A stretch of 64,000 nucleotides of DNA from CAWFGW01 sp963849955 (GTDB lineage Bacteria; Bacteroidota; Bacteroidia; Cytophagales; JAAEPT01). The stretch lies in NCBI GenBank assembly GCA_963849955.1, contig CAWKJU010000027.1:310001-374000 (forward strand), in the 5' to 3' direction. The notes below the pieces were generated by a model, which ran no database searches, was not told the origin of the DNA, and saw only the letters and a list, made by a program, of their open reading frames with translations. Each line of letters begins with the position of its first letter. The stretch's first letter is position 1. The position numbers and the translations under genes were made by a program. Shown here in pieces: positions 8,564 through 17,576 of this stretch.

Positions 8564-8759
8564 TTTTTTTTTCGAAATTACACTTATTTTTCGATCACTT
8601 GCTTTCTTTTTATATGATTCTATTGAGTGAATTTAATTTGCCAAAAAACAAAGAAACCCTCCTGACTTATAAGTGTTTTTTCTTTAAATTGGAATCTCAA
8701 AAGATTTGCGTCTGGATATAATACTGAAATTATTGCTCAAAACTCTAGTATCGAAATAA

Positions 8760-9698
8760 ATGGAACTGACTAATCCTGTTGTTTGGGGAGTACCTTTTTT
8801 TATCGCTCTCATTGTTATTGAAATCTTATATAGTAGAACACACGGTAATGAAGATCTATACCAATGGAAAGATTTGTTCGCTAGCACTGGCATGGGCGTT
8901 GGTGCGGCAATTTTAGGTCCTATTGTTAAAATTTTATTTACGGGAGCAATCTTCTTTGGTACTTATGAACTTTTTAATCCTGAAGTGAATGGCGTTCGAA
9001 CAAATATCTTAGGGTACGAGTCTTTTGGATGGGCATGGTATGTTTGGATTATTTGCCAGTTTTTAGATGATTTCACTTACTATTGGTTTCATCGTTTAAA
9101 TCACACTGTCCGTTTTTTATGGGCTGCACACATTGTTCATCATTCATCCAGTAACTTTAATTTTGGAACGGGGATTCGAAATGGCTGGATCACGCTACTC
9201 TACAAACCACTGTTTTATATGTGGTTACCCGCTATTGGATTTCACCCAGAGATGGTGTTAGTGTGCTTAGGAATTGAAACGCTATGGCAATTTCAGTTAC
9301 ATACGAAATATGTTCCAAAACTAGGATTTTTAGACAAGTTCCTCAACACGCACACACAACACCAAGTACACCACGCAAGAAACTTAGAATATCTTGATAA
9401 AAACCATGGAGGTTATTTGAATTTGTTTGACAAAGTATTTGGCAGCTGGAAAGAGTACGATGAAGATATTGAAATTGAGTTTGGTGTTGTACATGAGCCC
9501 AATTCCTATAATCCCATCGTGATTCTATCACACGAATACAAAGACATTTGGAATGATGTCAAGAATTCCAAAAACCTGTACGAAGCTTTTATGTATACTT
9601 TTGGAGAACCTGGCTGGGCTCCTGGTGATGCCTCACAAACCGTGAAGCAAATGCAACGAGCAATGAAAAAAGAGCAAAAGAAAGCGAAAGCAGCTTAG
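8760..9698 (+). CDS. Sterol desaturase/fatty acid hydroxylase family protein
   Basis: A 312-residue integral membrane di-iron oxygenase. The histidine boxes are clear: HRLNH (residues 111-115), HIVHH (124-128) and HTQHQVHH in the last third. Membrane helices lie near residues 8-25, 45-70, 90-110 and 145-175. Members hydroxylate or desaturate lipids such as sterols, carotenoids or fatty acids; the substrate cannot be assigned. The charged tail (KKEQKKAKAA) is cytoplasmic. The short lipoprotein gene that follows is about 95 bp away. Confidence 0.87.
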   Translation: MELTNPVVWGVPFFIALIVIEILYSRTHGNEDLYQWKDLFASTGMGVGAAILGPIVKILFTGAIFFGTYELFNPEVNGVRTNILGYESFGWAWYVWIICQFLDDFTYYWFHRLNHTVRFLWAAHIVHHSSSNFNFGTGIRNGWITLLYKPLFYMWLPAIGFHPEMVLVCLGIETLWQFQLHTKYVPKLGFLDKFLNTHTQHQVHHARNLEYLDKNHGGYLNLFDKVFGSWKEYDEDIEIEFGVVHEPNSYNPIVILSHEYKDIWNDVKNSKNLYEAFMYTFGEPGWAPGDASQTVKQMQRAMKKEQKKAKAA

Positions 9699-9792
9699 CA
9701 TGTTGCTGTTAATTGTTTAAAATGCGCTTGTAATCATTAGTAACAAGTGAATACTTCGCAATCGTAGAATTTATTCGCATTATTTATTAAAT

Positions 9793-10092
9793 ATGAAGAG
9801 TATGAAAAAATTAATTTCAGGAATTGTATTTGTGGTTTTAGTATCTGTAAGTTTATCTTCCTGCAAAGAAGAAAAAACAAGGCTAAATCAAATTGAAGAA
9901 AAACTTGAAGATCAATCCGATGATTTGAAAGGTGCATCTAAAGACATCCGTCATGCCGCAGTGAATATGGAAGATGCTATGAAAAATTTTAAGGAAGCAC
10001 TATCAAAGGTCGAAAACCCCGAAGATAGAGAAGAAATACGTCAACGAGTGAATGAAATGTTCGATGAAATGAAGGAAGAAATTAATCAATAA
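9793..10092 (+). CDS. Small lipoprotein with coiled coil
   Basis: A 99-residue protein with a lipoprotein signal peptide (lipobox SLSSC, cysteine near residue 24) and a highly charged, helical mature part rich in Glu and Lys that should form a coiled coil. A second ATG three codons in (MKKLISG) could also be the start. No named domain is recognised. It is probably anchored in the outer or inner membrane facing the periplasm. Confidence 0.75.
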   Translation: MKSMKKLISGIVFVVLVSVSLSSCKEEKTRLNQIEEKLEDQSDDLKGASKDIRHAAVNMEDAMKNFKEALSKVENPEDREEIRQRVNEMFDEMKEEINQ

Positions 10093-10113
10093 TTTTTTTC
10101 TTTCTCTGATTGT

Positions 10114-10156
10114 GTAAGCATCCACTTGTCTTTGGTTATCACAAGCGGATGCTTAC
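10114..10156. terminator. Hairpin between convergent genes
   Basis: GTAAGCATCC-A-CTTGT pairs with ACAAG-C-GGATGCTTAC around an 11-base loop. It lies just after the small lipoprotein gene and upstream of the GlsB gene's 3' end, which runs the other way. No U-tract follows on either strand, so termination is likely but not certain. Confidence 0.65.
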
Positions 10157-10286
10157 CCCACCGGGTTTTATATAAAGTATTTTAATCTGTTGCGGGAAAT
10201 AATTCTATCAGCTTCATGATTGCTAAAAGTCATTTATTATACTTTCCATATTAACTTTTAGAACGTTACTTACGCAACCCTGCTTC

Positions 10287-10535
10287 TTACCTCCTACCTG
10301 AAATCAAATTAATAAAGAAGAGAATTACTATTGCGCCTATTGCGCCTGTCAGAATAGTGCCTAGGGTACCTGAACCTGCGGAAATGTCTAATTTCCCTAA
10401 CAACCAGTAGCCTACAAAACTCCCTATCAACCCGATAACTATATTACCAATGCAACCCAATCCTGCTCCTTGGTAAATCAAACTTCCTAACCAACCTGCT
10501 AACGCACCTACTATTAAAATGTATAAAATATCCAT
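10287..10535 (-). CDS. GlsB/YeaQ/YmgE family stress-response membrane protein
   Basis: An 82-residue glycine-rich protein with three hydrophobic helices (about residues 3-22, 29-48 and 58-77). The pattern GALAGWLGSLIYQGAGLGCIGNI followed by GLIGSFVGYWLLG is that of the transglycosylase-associated/GlsB family. Members are small membrane proteins linked to stress responses; no catalytic role is proven. The gene starts 6 bp after the GNAT gene on the same strand, so the two are probably one transcript. Confidence 0.87.
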   Translation of the reverse strand: MDILYILIVGALAGWLGSLIYQGAGLGCIGNIVIGLIGSFVGYWLLGKLDISAGSGTLGTILTGAIGAIVILFFINLISGRR

Positions 10536-10541
10536 TGTGTT

Positions 10542-11024
10542 TTATTTAAGTTCTTTATCAAAAAACAATGCCTTCCCAGCTGCTGGATCTAGCTCATAGC
10601 TGTCAAAGCCAAAGTCTTTATATATTTTTTGTGCTCTTTTATTTCCTTCCAATACTTCCAAGGTAATTTTACAACAGTCTTTTGCTTTTGCCTCGTCTTC
10701 TATTTTTTCTAATAGGATTTTTGCAACCCCTTTGCCTCGTGCTTCAGGAACCACTGCAAAATCGTGAATATTTAACAAGGGTTTAGCTTTGAAGGTAGAA
10801 AACCCGAAAAAACAATTGGCAATTGCAATAGGTTTTTCGTTTTCATAAGCTAATAAAATCAATTTATGAGGCGTATTAATTAATCCATCGATTAACTGCT
10901 GATGTAAACTGCTATCAATGGCCTTACCTCCTCCCATAATATCTGTTGCGTAAACATTTAGTAAGGCTAAAAAATCAGCCTGATGTTGATGAGACTTTAA
11001 ATCGGTAGTAACAATTGAAATCAT
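10542..11024 (-). CDS. GNAT-family N-acetyltransferase
   Basis: A 160-residue protein with the acetyl-CoA-binding motif A, VVPEARGKGVAKILLEKIEDEAK (roughly residues 92-114), preceded by the beta-strand LLNIHDFAV. The C-terminal part VLEGNKRAQKIYKDFGFDSYEL is the typical GNAT motif B with the conserved tyrosine. The substrate is unknown. It leads the small operon with the GlsB-like gene. Confidence 0.87.
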   Translation of the reverse strand: MISIVTTDLKSHQHQADFLALLNVYATDIMGGGKAIDSSLHQQLIDGLINTPHKLILLAYENEKPIAIANCFFGFSTFKAKPLLNIHDFAVVPEARGKGVAKILLEKIEDEAKAKDCCKITLEVLEGNKRAQKIYKDFGFDSYELDPAAGKALFFDKELK

Positions 11025-11104
11025 ATTTCAAATTTAAAATATTTTTTAGTGCAACCTCTTTACGTGTCACATTTATGTCTACTATTGCAAAAATATAATT
11101 AGAC

Positions 11105-11731
11105 ATGTCTCTACTTTCAAAAGTTGTTCAAGTGCAGCAGATTTTTCAGGAGGTAACAGAACAGAACCAAGCTATTCAAAACCAATCGAACTTACAATGT
11201 ATTACTGGCTGTGGTAAGTGTTGCCAAAACCCTCAAGTTGCGGCTTTTCCTATTGAGTTTCTACCGTTTGCGATTTCATTACTTCGTAAAAATCAGCTTA
11301 TTCCGTTTTTAGATGACCTCTTAAATAGTGAAAGTGACCTATGCCCTATTTACACGCCTAACTTATCAGGATCTTGTTCAGATTATTTCAATCGAGGCCT
11401 GATTTGTCGTGTGTTTGGTGCTGGTGCTCAACGAGACAAAAATGGTCAACCACGACTGATTACTTGTTCCTTATTAAAAGAGCAGCATCCAAAAGAAGTG
11501 AAAGCAGCTGAAAGTGCCTTTCAGGATAATAATTTTGAATATACAAACACTTACTACGATCGATTAAAAACTATTTTGCCTTCACTGAGCCATGAAACGT
11601 TACCAATAAAAGAAGCTGTTCGAGTAGCACTTGAATATACTTTACAGTACTCGATTTACTCCAACCTCTCTGATTCCGATGAGTTTGATCATTTTGAAGA
11701 TATAGTCGGTGATACGATGTTATCTGCTTAA
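11105..11731 (+). CDS. YkgJ-family cysteine-cluster protein
   Basis: A 208-residue protein with the metal-binding pattern CITGCGKCCQNPQVAAFPIE near residues 32-51, and further cysteines in SGSCSDYFNRGLICRVFGAG (residues 96-115) and ITCSLL. This is the zinc- or iron-chelating cysteine-cluster family (YkgJ/Fli-B-like), of unknown physiological role. Its last four bases overlap the convergent mobA-like gene. Confidence 0.8.
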   Translation: MSLLSKVVQVQQIFQEVTEQNQAIQNQSNLQCITGCGKCCQNPQVAAFPIEFLPFAISLLRKNQLIPFLDDLLNSESDLCPIYTPNLSGSCSDYFNRGLICRVFGAGAQRDKNGQPRLITCSLLKEQHPKEVKAAESAFQDNNFEYTNTYYDRLKTILPSLSHETLPIKEAVRVALEYTLQYSIYSNLSDSDEFDHFEDIVGDTMLSA

Positions 11732-12333
11732 ACTTGTTTATGACCTAAATCTGAAGGGTGATTAAAATTTTGGAAAGCATAATCAAACGATGGGTCAAAT
11801 AGCACCCCATGCGTGTTTAACCGCCTTAATACGTGCATCATACTACGGTTTTTAAGAGATTCATCTTCTACCCAGGCTTTAATCCGATCAAGCCCATGGA
11901 CTCTATAAATTGTAGCCGCTAAGGGTTGCAGATAATTCTGGGAGAGCGGTGCTATCACCTCATGTTTTTTGTCGCTTTCATAAGCTTCAGAAATTTTACT
12001 CAATGCCTTCTCATCAAAATCAATCAGATCACAGGGCAGTATAATCAAATCGTGCTGGGGAAACCTTTCATAGACCGACAACATCCCTCGCAATGGACCA
12101 TTAATACTAGCAATAGGTAAATCTACCACCAACTGATGATGATCAAAAAAACGATTATAAATCCCTTCTTGCGTTTCGTTTATGGAAATTACCGTGGGCG
12201 CAACACTTGAAAGAAGCGCAAACATTTTTTCGGCCCAACGTTCTTCTTCACGGACTTTAATCATGCCTTTGTCTTCTCCCATTCGGGTACTCAATCCGCC
12301 ACAAAGAACTACGCCTAATAAGTTGGTTTTCAT
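11728..12333 (-). CDS. mobA: Molybdenum cofactor guanylyltransferase-like protein
   Basis: A 201-residue nucleotidyltransferase. The N-terminal LCGGLSTRMGEDKGMIKV is the MobA NTP-binding signature with the catalytic lysine, and INGPLRGMLSVYE with LPCDLIDFD (metal-binding Asp) follow. MobA attaches GMP to molybdopterin to give the bis-MGD cofactor. It lies at the end of the narK-nasA-rubredoxin protein series on the same strand, which fits cofactor supply for the nitrate reductase. Confidence 0.87.
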   Translation of the reverse strand: MKTNLLGVVLCGGLSTRMGEDKGMIKVREEERWAEKMFALLSSVAPTVISINETQEGIYNRFFDHHQLVVDLPIASINGPLRGMLSVYERFPQHDLIILPCDLIDFDEKALSKISEAYESDKKHEVIAPLSQNYLQPLAATIYRVHGLDRIKAWVEDESLKNRSMMHVLRRLNTHGVLFDPSFDYAFQNFNHPSDLGHKQV

Positions 12334-12417
12334 GTTTTGAGTATTAAGCAGTAAGAGATATGAGTTTTTAGCTGTTAGATTGAATTAAGATTAAAATTTC
12401 GGCCTAAAAGAAAAAAT

Positions 12418-12470
12418 AATTCATAATTCATAATTCATAATTCATAATTCATAATTCATAATTCATAACT
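12418..12470. repeat. Tandem heptamer array (TAATTCA)n
   Basis: About seven near-perfect copies of the 7-base unit TAATTCA lie between the rubredoxin-domain gene and mobA. The array is the cleanest form of the 7-bp-phased spacers in this window and is a candidate length-variable locus. Confidence 0.9.
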
Positions 12471-12481
12471 CATAAATAAGT

Positions 12482-13960
12482 CTAACTAGTCGCTATTAAT
12501 AACTCATTTCTATTAATTGCAAGGAAAGATTTTTTAGGAGATTCACAAACACTACAACAATAACTTTCTGGCAACTCTTTGAAACTTGTTCCTGGAATTA
12601 TCTCTTGATCTAAATCACCGATTTCTGAAAAATAAACAGTCCCGCAAGAAGCACATTGGTGCACCACATCATTAATCACTCTGGTATTCATCACTCGTTC
12701 TTTTTCGACCAACAAGGGCTTTGCAGTGAAGGTTGCAAATTCCTTATATGCCTTCTCGTGATATAACTTAAATGCCTTTTGCAATACGGCTACCAAACCA
12801 TTGCGAGTAACCCATTTTTTAAAGACTTCAAACTCGTTATAGGTAGGATTAAATTCCTTTCTGACATAAATCGTATAAGTGCTAATTTCATTTGAACCTA
12901 AAAATTTCAGTAGAGGAGTTTTTTCTATAATGATATGTGAAAACGAATATTGTTTATCGTTGTTGATACCAATAATGGCGCCCGTTGATGCGATATCATT
13001 TGCAGCAAACTCTTTTCGGATGTAGGCTTTTAATTCATGAGCATCGTCATCAAAATCATTAATTTGCCAGTTGAGCTCTGCCTGAGAGTGTCCTACATTT
13101 ATGCCGTTCTGTGCAAGTAAAAACTTCCAATCTGTTAAATTCTCATTCGTGATCCCTTTAATCAATAATGATTTCCAAGGGGTAATATTCACAGACCCTA
13201 TCATGTGTTGTTTACACAAACTTACAATAGCTTCAAGTTCACTAAATTGAAACTTCGTTTCTCGTTTATAGATGCCTAGCCAGTAGTTTTCTCCACCATA
13301 TGGGTGAAGCCCTTCATACGTATGAAATTCAGATACCTGATTTTGAGGTGCCAGCGTTGTTGGGGTTAACCTACCATGCAGTCGCTGATGTAAAATGCGG
13401 GTTTTTTCTTTGATTGACAACGAAGTATCTTTATGAACTACTTCATAATCTGCCACTAAACGATGAATGTCGTCTGAATGAATCAGGTAAGGAAAGTAGA
13501 ATAAATCACCTCCTTTTCTATTGCGTAAATAGACATGCCAAAAGTTGACCTGATCGGAAGGGATACAGTTGACATCGCCATAAAAACTAAAGACTAAATC
13601 CTGCTTTAAATCAGTAATGTTTACTCGAATTGAAGGGATCCAGTTGATGTGATCAAGAATGTCCAGAATGATACCACCGCGCATCCAATAGGTAGATGGA
13701 CTGATTCCCTCGGTTAAAAATGAACTAACGACATTGTGTTGTTGATACCCTTCTTCTCCTTCTATTTCGTAGGCAAAACCTTTGATGGATCGCTCAAAAT
13801 GAGAAACACGCTCACGCGCTAACCGAATGATGATTTCTTGCCTCCGCCCGAATTGAAAATGGTTTACTCCAACCAACTTACACAACTCAATTAAATGGGC
13901 GAAATCGTCTGTTGCCAAACGACCACCAGGTACAAACAGCTTTATTTTTTTGTGTAGCAT
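12482..13960 (-). CDS. Nitrite/sulfite reductase-like half-domain protein with C-terminal rubredoxin
   Basis: A 492-residue protein. The N-terminal two thirds resemble the ferredoxin-like half domains of nitrite/sulfite reductases (start KLFVPGGRLATDDFAHLIEL, then FGRRQEIIIR; a second such module near residues 205-285), but the CX5C and CX3C cysteines that bind the [4Fe-4S]-siroheme centre are absent. The end is a rubredoxin: HQCASCGTVYFSEIGD (C436, C439) and SYCCSVCESPKKSF (C469, C472). It lies between nasA and mobA in the same direction. An electron-transfer role with the nitrate or nitrite reductase is an inference from context. It is probably not a working nitrite reductase itself. Confidence 0.78.
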   Translation of the reverse strand: MLHKKIKLFVPGGRLATDDFAHLIELCKLVGVNHFQFGRRQEIIIRLARERVSHFERSIKGFAYEIEGEEGYQQHNVVSSFLTEGISPSTYWMRGGIILDILDHINWIPSIRVNITDLKQDLVFSFYGDVNCIPSDQVNFWHVYLRNRKGGDLFYFPYLIHSDDIHRLVADYEVVHKDTSLSIKEKTRILHQRLHGRLTPTTLAPQNQVSEFHTYEGLHPYGGENYWLGIYKRETKFQFSELEAIVSLCKQHMIGSVNITPWKSLLIKGITNENLTDWKFLLAQNGINVGHSQAELNWQINDFDDDAHELKAYIRKEFAANDIASTGAIIGINNDKQYSFSHIIIEKTPLLKFLGSNEISTYTIYVRKEFNPTYNEFEVFKKWVTRNGLVAVLQKAFKLYHEKAYKEFATFTAKPLLVEKERVMNTRVINDVVHQCASCGTVYFSEIGDLDQEIIPGTSFKELPESYCCSVCESPKKSFLAINRNELLIATS

Positions 13961-13965
13961 TTTGG

Positions 13966-14037
13966 AGTATTGAGTTATGTATGAGTAATAAGTTTTAAGT
14001 AATGAGCTAAGCTAACAGCTAATAGCTTCAAGCTTTA
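13966..14037. repeat. Heptamer-phased spacer reaching into the nasA 3' end
   Basis: Heptamers GGAGTAT, TGAGTTA, TGTATGA, GTAATAA, GTTTTAA, GTAATGA, GCTAAGC, TAACAGC, TAATAGC, TTCAAGC, TTTAAGC run in one phase through the nasA stop codon (14012-14014) and the codons for the last residues (KLEAISC). Confidence 0.75.
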
Positions 14038-17000
14038 AGCTTCCCTCAAGAATCGCTTTCACTTCTGGTTTACAACTACCACAGCCTGTTCCTGCTCCTG
14101 TGCATGCGCATAATTCTGCGAGGTTATCACAGCCTTTTTTAATTTCTTCTAGAATGTTGCCTTCTCCCACAGAGTTACAAGAACATACCAGCTTTCCTTT
14201 TACTTCTTTTGAAACACCAGTACCTTGTAACAATTCCATGCGTTTGTCGCCTAATTCTACCCGGTTTTTAATGAGTTCTTTGAATTCCACAAACTCACTT
14301 TTACTGCCAATCAGTACACAGCCTACCAGCTTATCTTTATAGATAATACATTTTTTATATTTCCGCTGAGCCAGATCGGTAAAGACTACTTGTTCATAAT
14401 CTTTGTCATCTTTTGGTACTTCAGTCATGCCTACGGAACAACAATCAAAGCCTTCCACTTTTAAGATGTTCATCAATAGCGAACCTGTGTATGGATTAGA
14501 CGTGTCACCCAGTAGGTATTGCGACAACAATCCCGCTTGTTCTTCTGCTGCAGCAGTGATACCAAAAAGCTGTTTTTTAAACTCTGCAATTTCACCGATG
14601 GCATAAATACTGGGGTCGCTACTTTGAAAATAGTCGTTCACCACAATTCCTCTACCACAATCTATATCTGCTTCACGCGCAATTTCCACTCGTGGTTTGG
14701 TACCAATGGCAAACACCAAAGCACTACACTCCACCGTTCGACCACTCTTTAATCGAATGGCTTGCAACGAAGATTCACCTATAAACTCTCGTACTTCGTC
14801 ATTATAAATAATTTGAATGCTGCGATCTTTCAATTCTAAATCGAGCAACTGGCTTCCCAATTCATCTAACTGGCGTTCCATTAAACGGTTTGAACGCTGC
14901 ACTACGGTGACGTGCACCCCAATTTTATTGAGTGAATCAGCTAGCTCTATTCCTAAAATACCGCCCCCCACAATGACCACATTGCTTTTTTCTGCTGATT
15001 TTCCCCGAATACGTTCTGCATCTGGTCGACTACGTAAAGTGAAAATACCATCCATTGCTTTAGGAATATTTGGCGGCATGAATGCGCCACTACCTGTAGC
15101 CATGATCAGGGTATCATACTGATGGTTAACCCCGTTAGAATCGGTTATTTCTTTGTTCTTTCTATCGATTTTATCAATGGAAACGCCTGTGATAATTTCA
15201 CTATCCAATACATCCCCTGCCTCTTCATCAAACTTTAATAATTTCCTCCAATCCTTCTCGCCACTTATATATTCAGGTAATAACACACGGTTATAAAAAG
15301 GAACAGGTTCTTTGCTGAACACTGTTATTTCATCTTCATGGTTGCGTTCTCTGTACGACTTGATAAACTGGAATGCCGCAGCTCCAGCGCCAACGATGCA
15401 AATTTTTTGTTTAGGCTTCACAAACTTCTGAACTTCTACAGCAGCATACTTAAAATCCGGCTGCTTGGAGTATTCGTCTACAATGGTACTGGTTAAATTA
15501 TTAGCCCTATTCAAGTCTTTATTCAACACTTTACCCCAATGCATGGGTAAAAAAACCACTCCTTTTTTAATGTCTTCTGTGACTTTAGCTGGTACTTGTA
15601 CCTCACCCCTGCTGTTCTTAATAATTGCTATATCGCCATCTTTTATCCCCCGCGCTTGTGCATCATCAGGGTGAATTTCTAAATAAGGTTTAGCGATATG
15701 TTGATTCAGTTTTTCTACTTTCCCCGTTCGGGTCATGGTGTGCCAATGGTCACGAATTCGACCGGTGGTTAACACCAACGGCAAATCTTCACTCAGTGCC
15801 TCGGACTCATGCGCACTTGATGTTGCGTAGAGTTTGGCTCTTTTGTTATCTGTGTAAAACTGATAGTCTGAAAATAACCGCGAAGTTCCCTTAGTCGCAC
15901 CAGCCGGATAAGGCCATTGAATAGATTTTTTAGCGTTCAATAAGTCATAGGTTACACCAGATACATCCAGATTAGTACCTGCCGTCAATCGACCATGCTC
16001 CAAGTATATTTCTTCTGCATTTTTATAGCTGAAGCCTTTTTTATGGCCTAGAGCTTGAGCAAACCGCTGGATAATTTCAATATCTGGTAATGCTTCTCCA
16101 GGCGCTTCTAGTATTTTTGGTAGGTAAGTTACTCTACGTTCGGAGTTTGTCATCGTACCTTCTTTTTCCATAAAGCCAGCAGCAGGTAATACTAAGTCGG
16201 CATATTTTACGGTATCGGAATTATTAGAAATATCCTGAACGACTACAAACTTGGCATTTTTTAAGGCACGGTCAGCTGCTCGAGCATTCGGCCAACTGAC
16301 TAAAGGATTGGTACAAATAATCCATATGGCTTTAAGCTCCCCTGAATTGAGTTTTTCCATCATTTTGGTTGCAGTCAATCCAACCCGATCGGGGACTGAG
16401 GGCACGCCCCAAAATTCTGCTACTTCTTGACGGTGTTGAGGATTAGCATAATCACGGTGCGCAGCCAACATGTTACTCAAACCTCCGACCTCACGACCAC
16501 CCATGGCGTTGGGTTGCCCAGTTAAGGATAAAGGACCTGCCCCGGGTTTTCCAATCTGTCCTGTAATTAAAGACAGTGCTAATAGATTTAAGTTTTTATT
16601 GACACCGATAGAACTTTGGTTCAAGCCCATCGTCCACATTGAAATAAATCCTTTGGCATCACCAATGTACTCCGCAGCTAATCGTATTTGTTCTACAGGC
16701 ACATCGCAAATTGCTGCAGCTTCTTCGATTGAATCTTCTAAAACACTGGTTTTGTAGTCCTCGAATCCATCAACATGGTTTGCTATAAATGAGGCATCTA
16801 TTTTTCCTTCTTCAATAAGAATGCGTCCAATCGCTTTGAATAAATAGTTATCAGTTCCTGGCTTGAGTTGAATATGTAAATCGGCTAACGAACACGATTG
16901 TGTTTTACGAGGATCTACCACGACCACTTTGATGTTCGGGTTGGCTTCTTTATGTTGTTCTAATCTTCTAAATAAAATAGGATGACACCAGGCGGGATTC

Positions 17001-17530
17001 GCACCTGCAATAAAGAAAGTATCAGCTAACTCTATATCGGCATAACTAACAGGTACAGCATCCTCTCCCAGCACTTTTTTATAACCAACTACTGCTGAAC
17101 TCATGCACAAGCGTGAATTGGTATCCATGTTATTTGTTCCAACAAACCCTTTGACCAGTTTATTGATGATGTAATATTCTTCCGTTAATAACTGGCCGGA
17201 CACGTAGAAGCCTACGCTATCAGGACCATGTTTATCAATAATCGACTTAAACACTTTTGCTGCACGGTCAATGGCTGTGTCCCAGTTTGTACGAATCAGC
17301 TGTCCACCTCGGTTCCAACGCATCATTGGGTGAGTCAGTCGGTCAGATTTATCCATCACCGTGTAATGCAACGTACGACCTTTCGAGCACAACATGCCAC
17401 GGTTTACCGGGTGACTTTCGTCTCCCTCTAAACTGATCTTGTTGTAAGCATCTTTCTTAATCACTACACCACAACCTACTCCACAGTAAGAACAGGTTGA
17501 ATGGTATGTTTTTGTCGTTGTTTTAGCCAT
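14012..17530 (-). CDS. nasA: Assimilatory nitrate reductase fused to NirB-like FAD and [2Fe-2S] modules
   Basis: About 1172 residues from the ATG at 17530; an in-frame GTG eight codons earlier is possible. The N-terminal 700 residues are a molybdopterin oxidoreductase: [4Fe-4S] motif CSYCGVGCG (C13, C16, C20) with the fourth cysteine in GMLCSKGR, and the likely Mo-ligand cysteine in SRLCMSSAVVGYKK. Residues about 710-1090 are a pyridine-nucleotide/FAD oxidoreductase (KICIVGAGAAAF; NVVIVGGGILGIELAD; YAIGEIAEF). The end is a BFD-like [2Fe-2S] domain (CSCNSV, then CACTGAGTGCGSC). The fusion would take electrons directly from NAD(P)H, so no separate diaphorase is needed. It follows narK by about 45 bp. 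Confidence 0.93.
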   Translation of the reverse strand: MAKTTTKTYHSTCSYCGVGCGVVIKKDAYNKISLEGDESHPVNRGMLCSKGRTLHYTVMDKSDRLTHPMMRWNRGGQLIRTNWDTAIDRAAKVFKSIIDKHGPDSVGFYVSGQLLTEEYYIINKLVKGFVGTNNMDTNSRLCMSSAVVGYKKVLGEDAVPVSYADIELADTFFIAGANPAWCHPILFRRLEQHKEANPNIKVVVVDPRKTQSCSLADLHIQLKPGTDNYLFKAIGRILIEEGKIDASFIANHVDGFEDYKTSVLEDSIEEAAAICDVPVEQIRLAAEYIGDAKGFISMWTMGLNQSSIGVNKNLNLLALSLITGQIGKPGAGPLSLTGQPNAMGGREVGGLSNMLAAHRDYANPQHRQEVAEFWGVPSVPDRVGLTATKMMEKLNSGELKAIWIICTNPLVSWPNARAADRALKNAKFVVVQDISNNSDTVKYADLVLPAAGFMEKEGTMTNSERRVTYLPKILEAPGEALPDIEIIQRFAQALGHKKGFSYKNAEEIYLEHGRLTAGTNLDVSGVTYDLLNAKKSIQWPYPAGATKGTSRLFSDYQFYTDNKRAKLYATSSAHESEALSEDLPLVLTTGRIRDHWHTMTRTGKVEKLNQHIAKPYLEIHPDDAQARGIKDGDIAIIKNSRGEVQVPAKVTEDIKKGVVFLPMHWGKVLNKDLNRANNLTSTIVDEYSKQPDFKYAAVEVQKFVKPKQKICIVGAGAAAFQFIKSYRERNHEDEITVFSKEPVPFYNRVLLPEYISGEKDWRKLLKFDEEAGDVLDSEIITGVSIDKIDRKNKEITDSNGVNHQYDTLIMATGSGAFMPPNIPKAMDGIFTLRSRPDAERIRGKSAEKSNVVIVGGGILGIELADSLNKIGVHVTVVQRSNRLMERQLDELGSQLLDLELKDRSIQIIYNDEVREFIGESSLQAIRLKSGRTVECSALVFAIGTKPRVEIAREADIDCGRGIVVNDYFQSSDPSIYAIGEIAEFKKQLFGITAAAEEQAGLLSQYLLGDTSNPYTGSLLMNILKVEGFDCCSVGMTEVPKDDKDYEQVVFTDLAQRKYKKCIIYKDKLVGCVLIGSKSEFVEFKELIKNRVELGDKRMELLQGTGVSKEVKGKLVCSCNSVGEGNILEEIKKGCDNLAELCACTGAGTGCGSCKPEVKAILEGSLKLEAISC

Positions 17531-17576
17531 GTTGTTAGCTTTAAAGATGTTCACTCACTCTTCATATACTAGGTAA

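Noticed and set aside
12482..13960. A functional second nitrite or sulfite reductase
   Set aside because: The CX5C and CX3C cysteines for the [4Fe-4S]-siroheme centre are missing.
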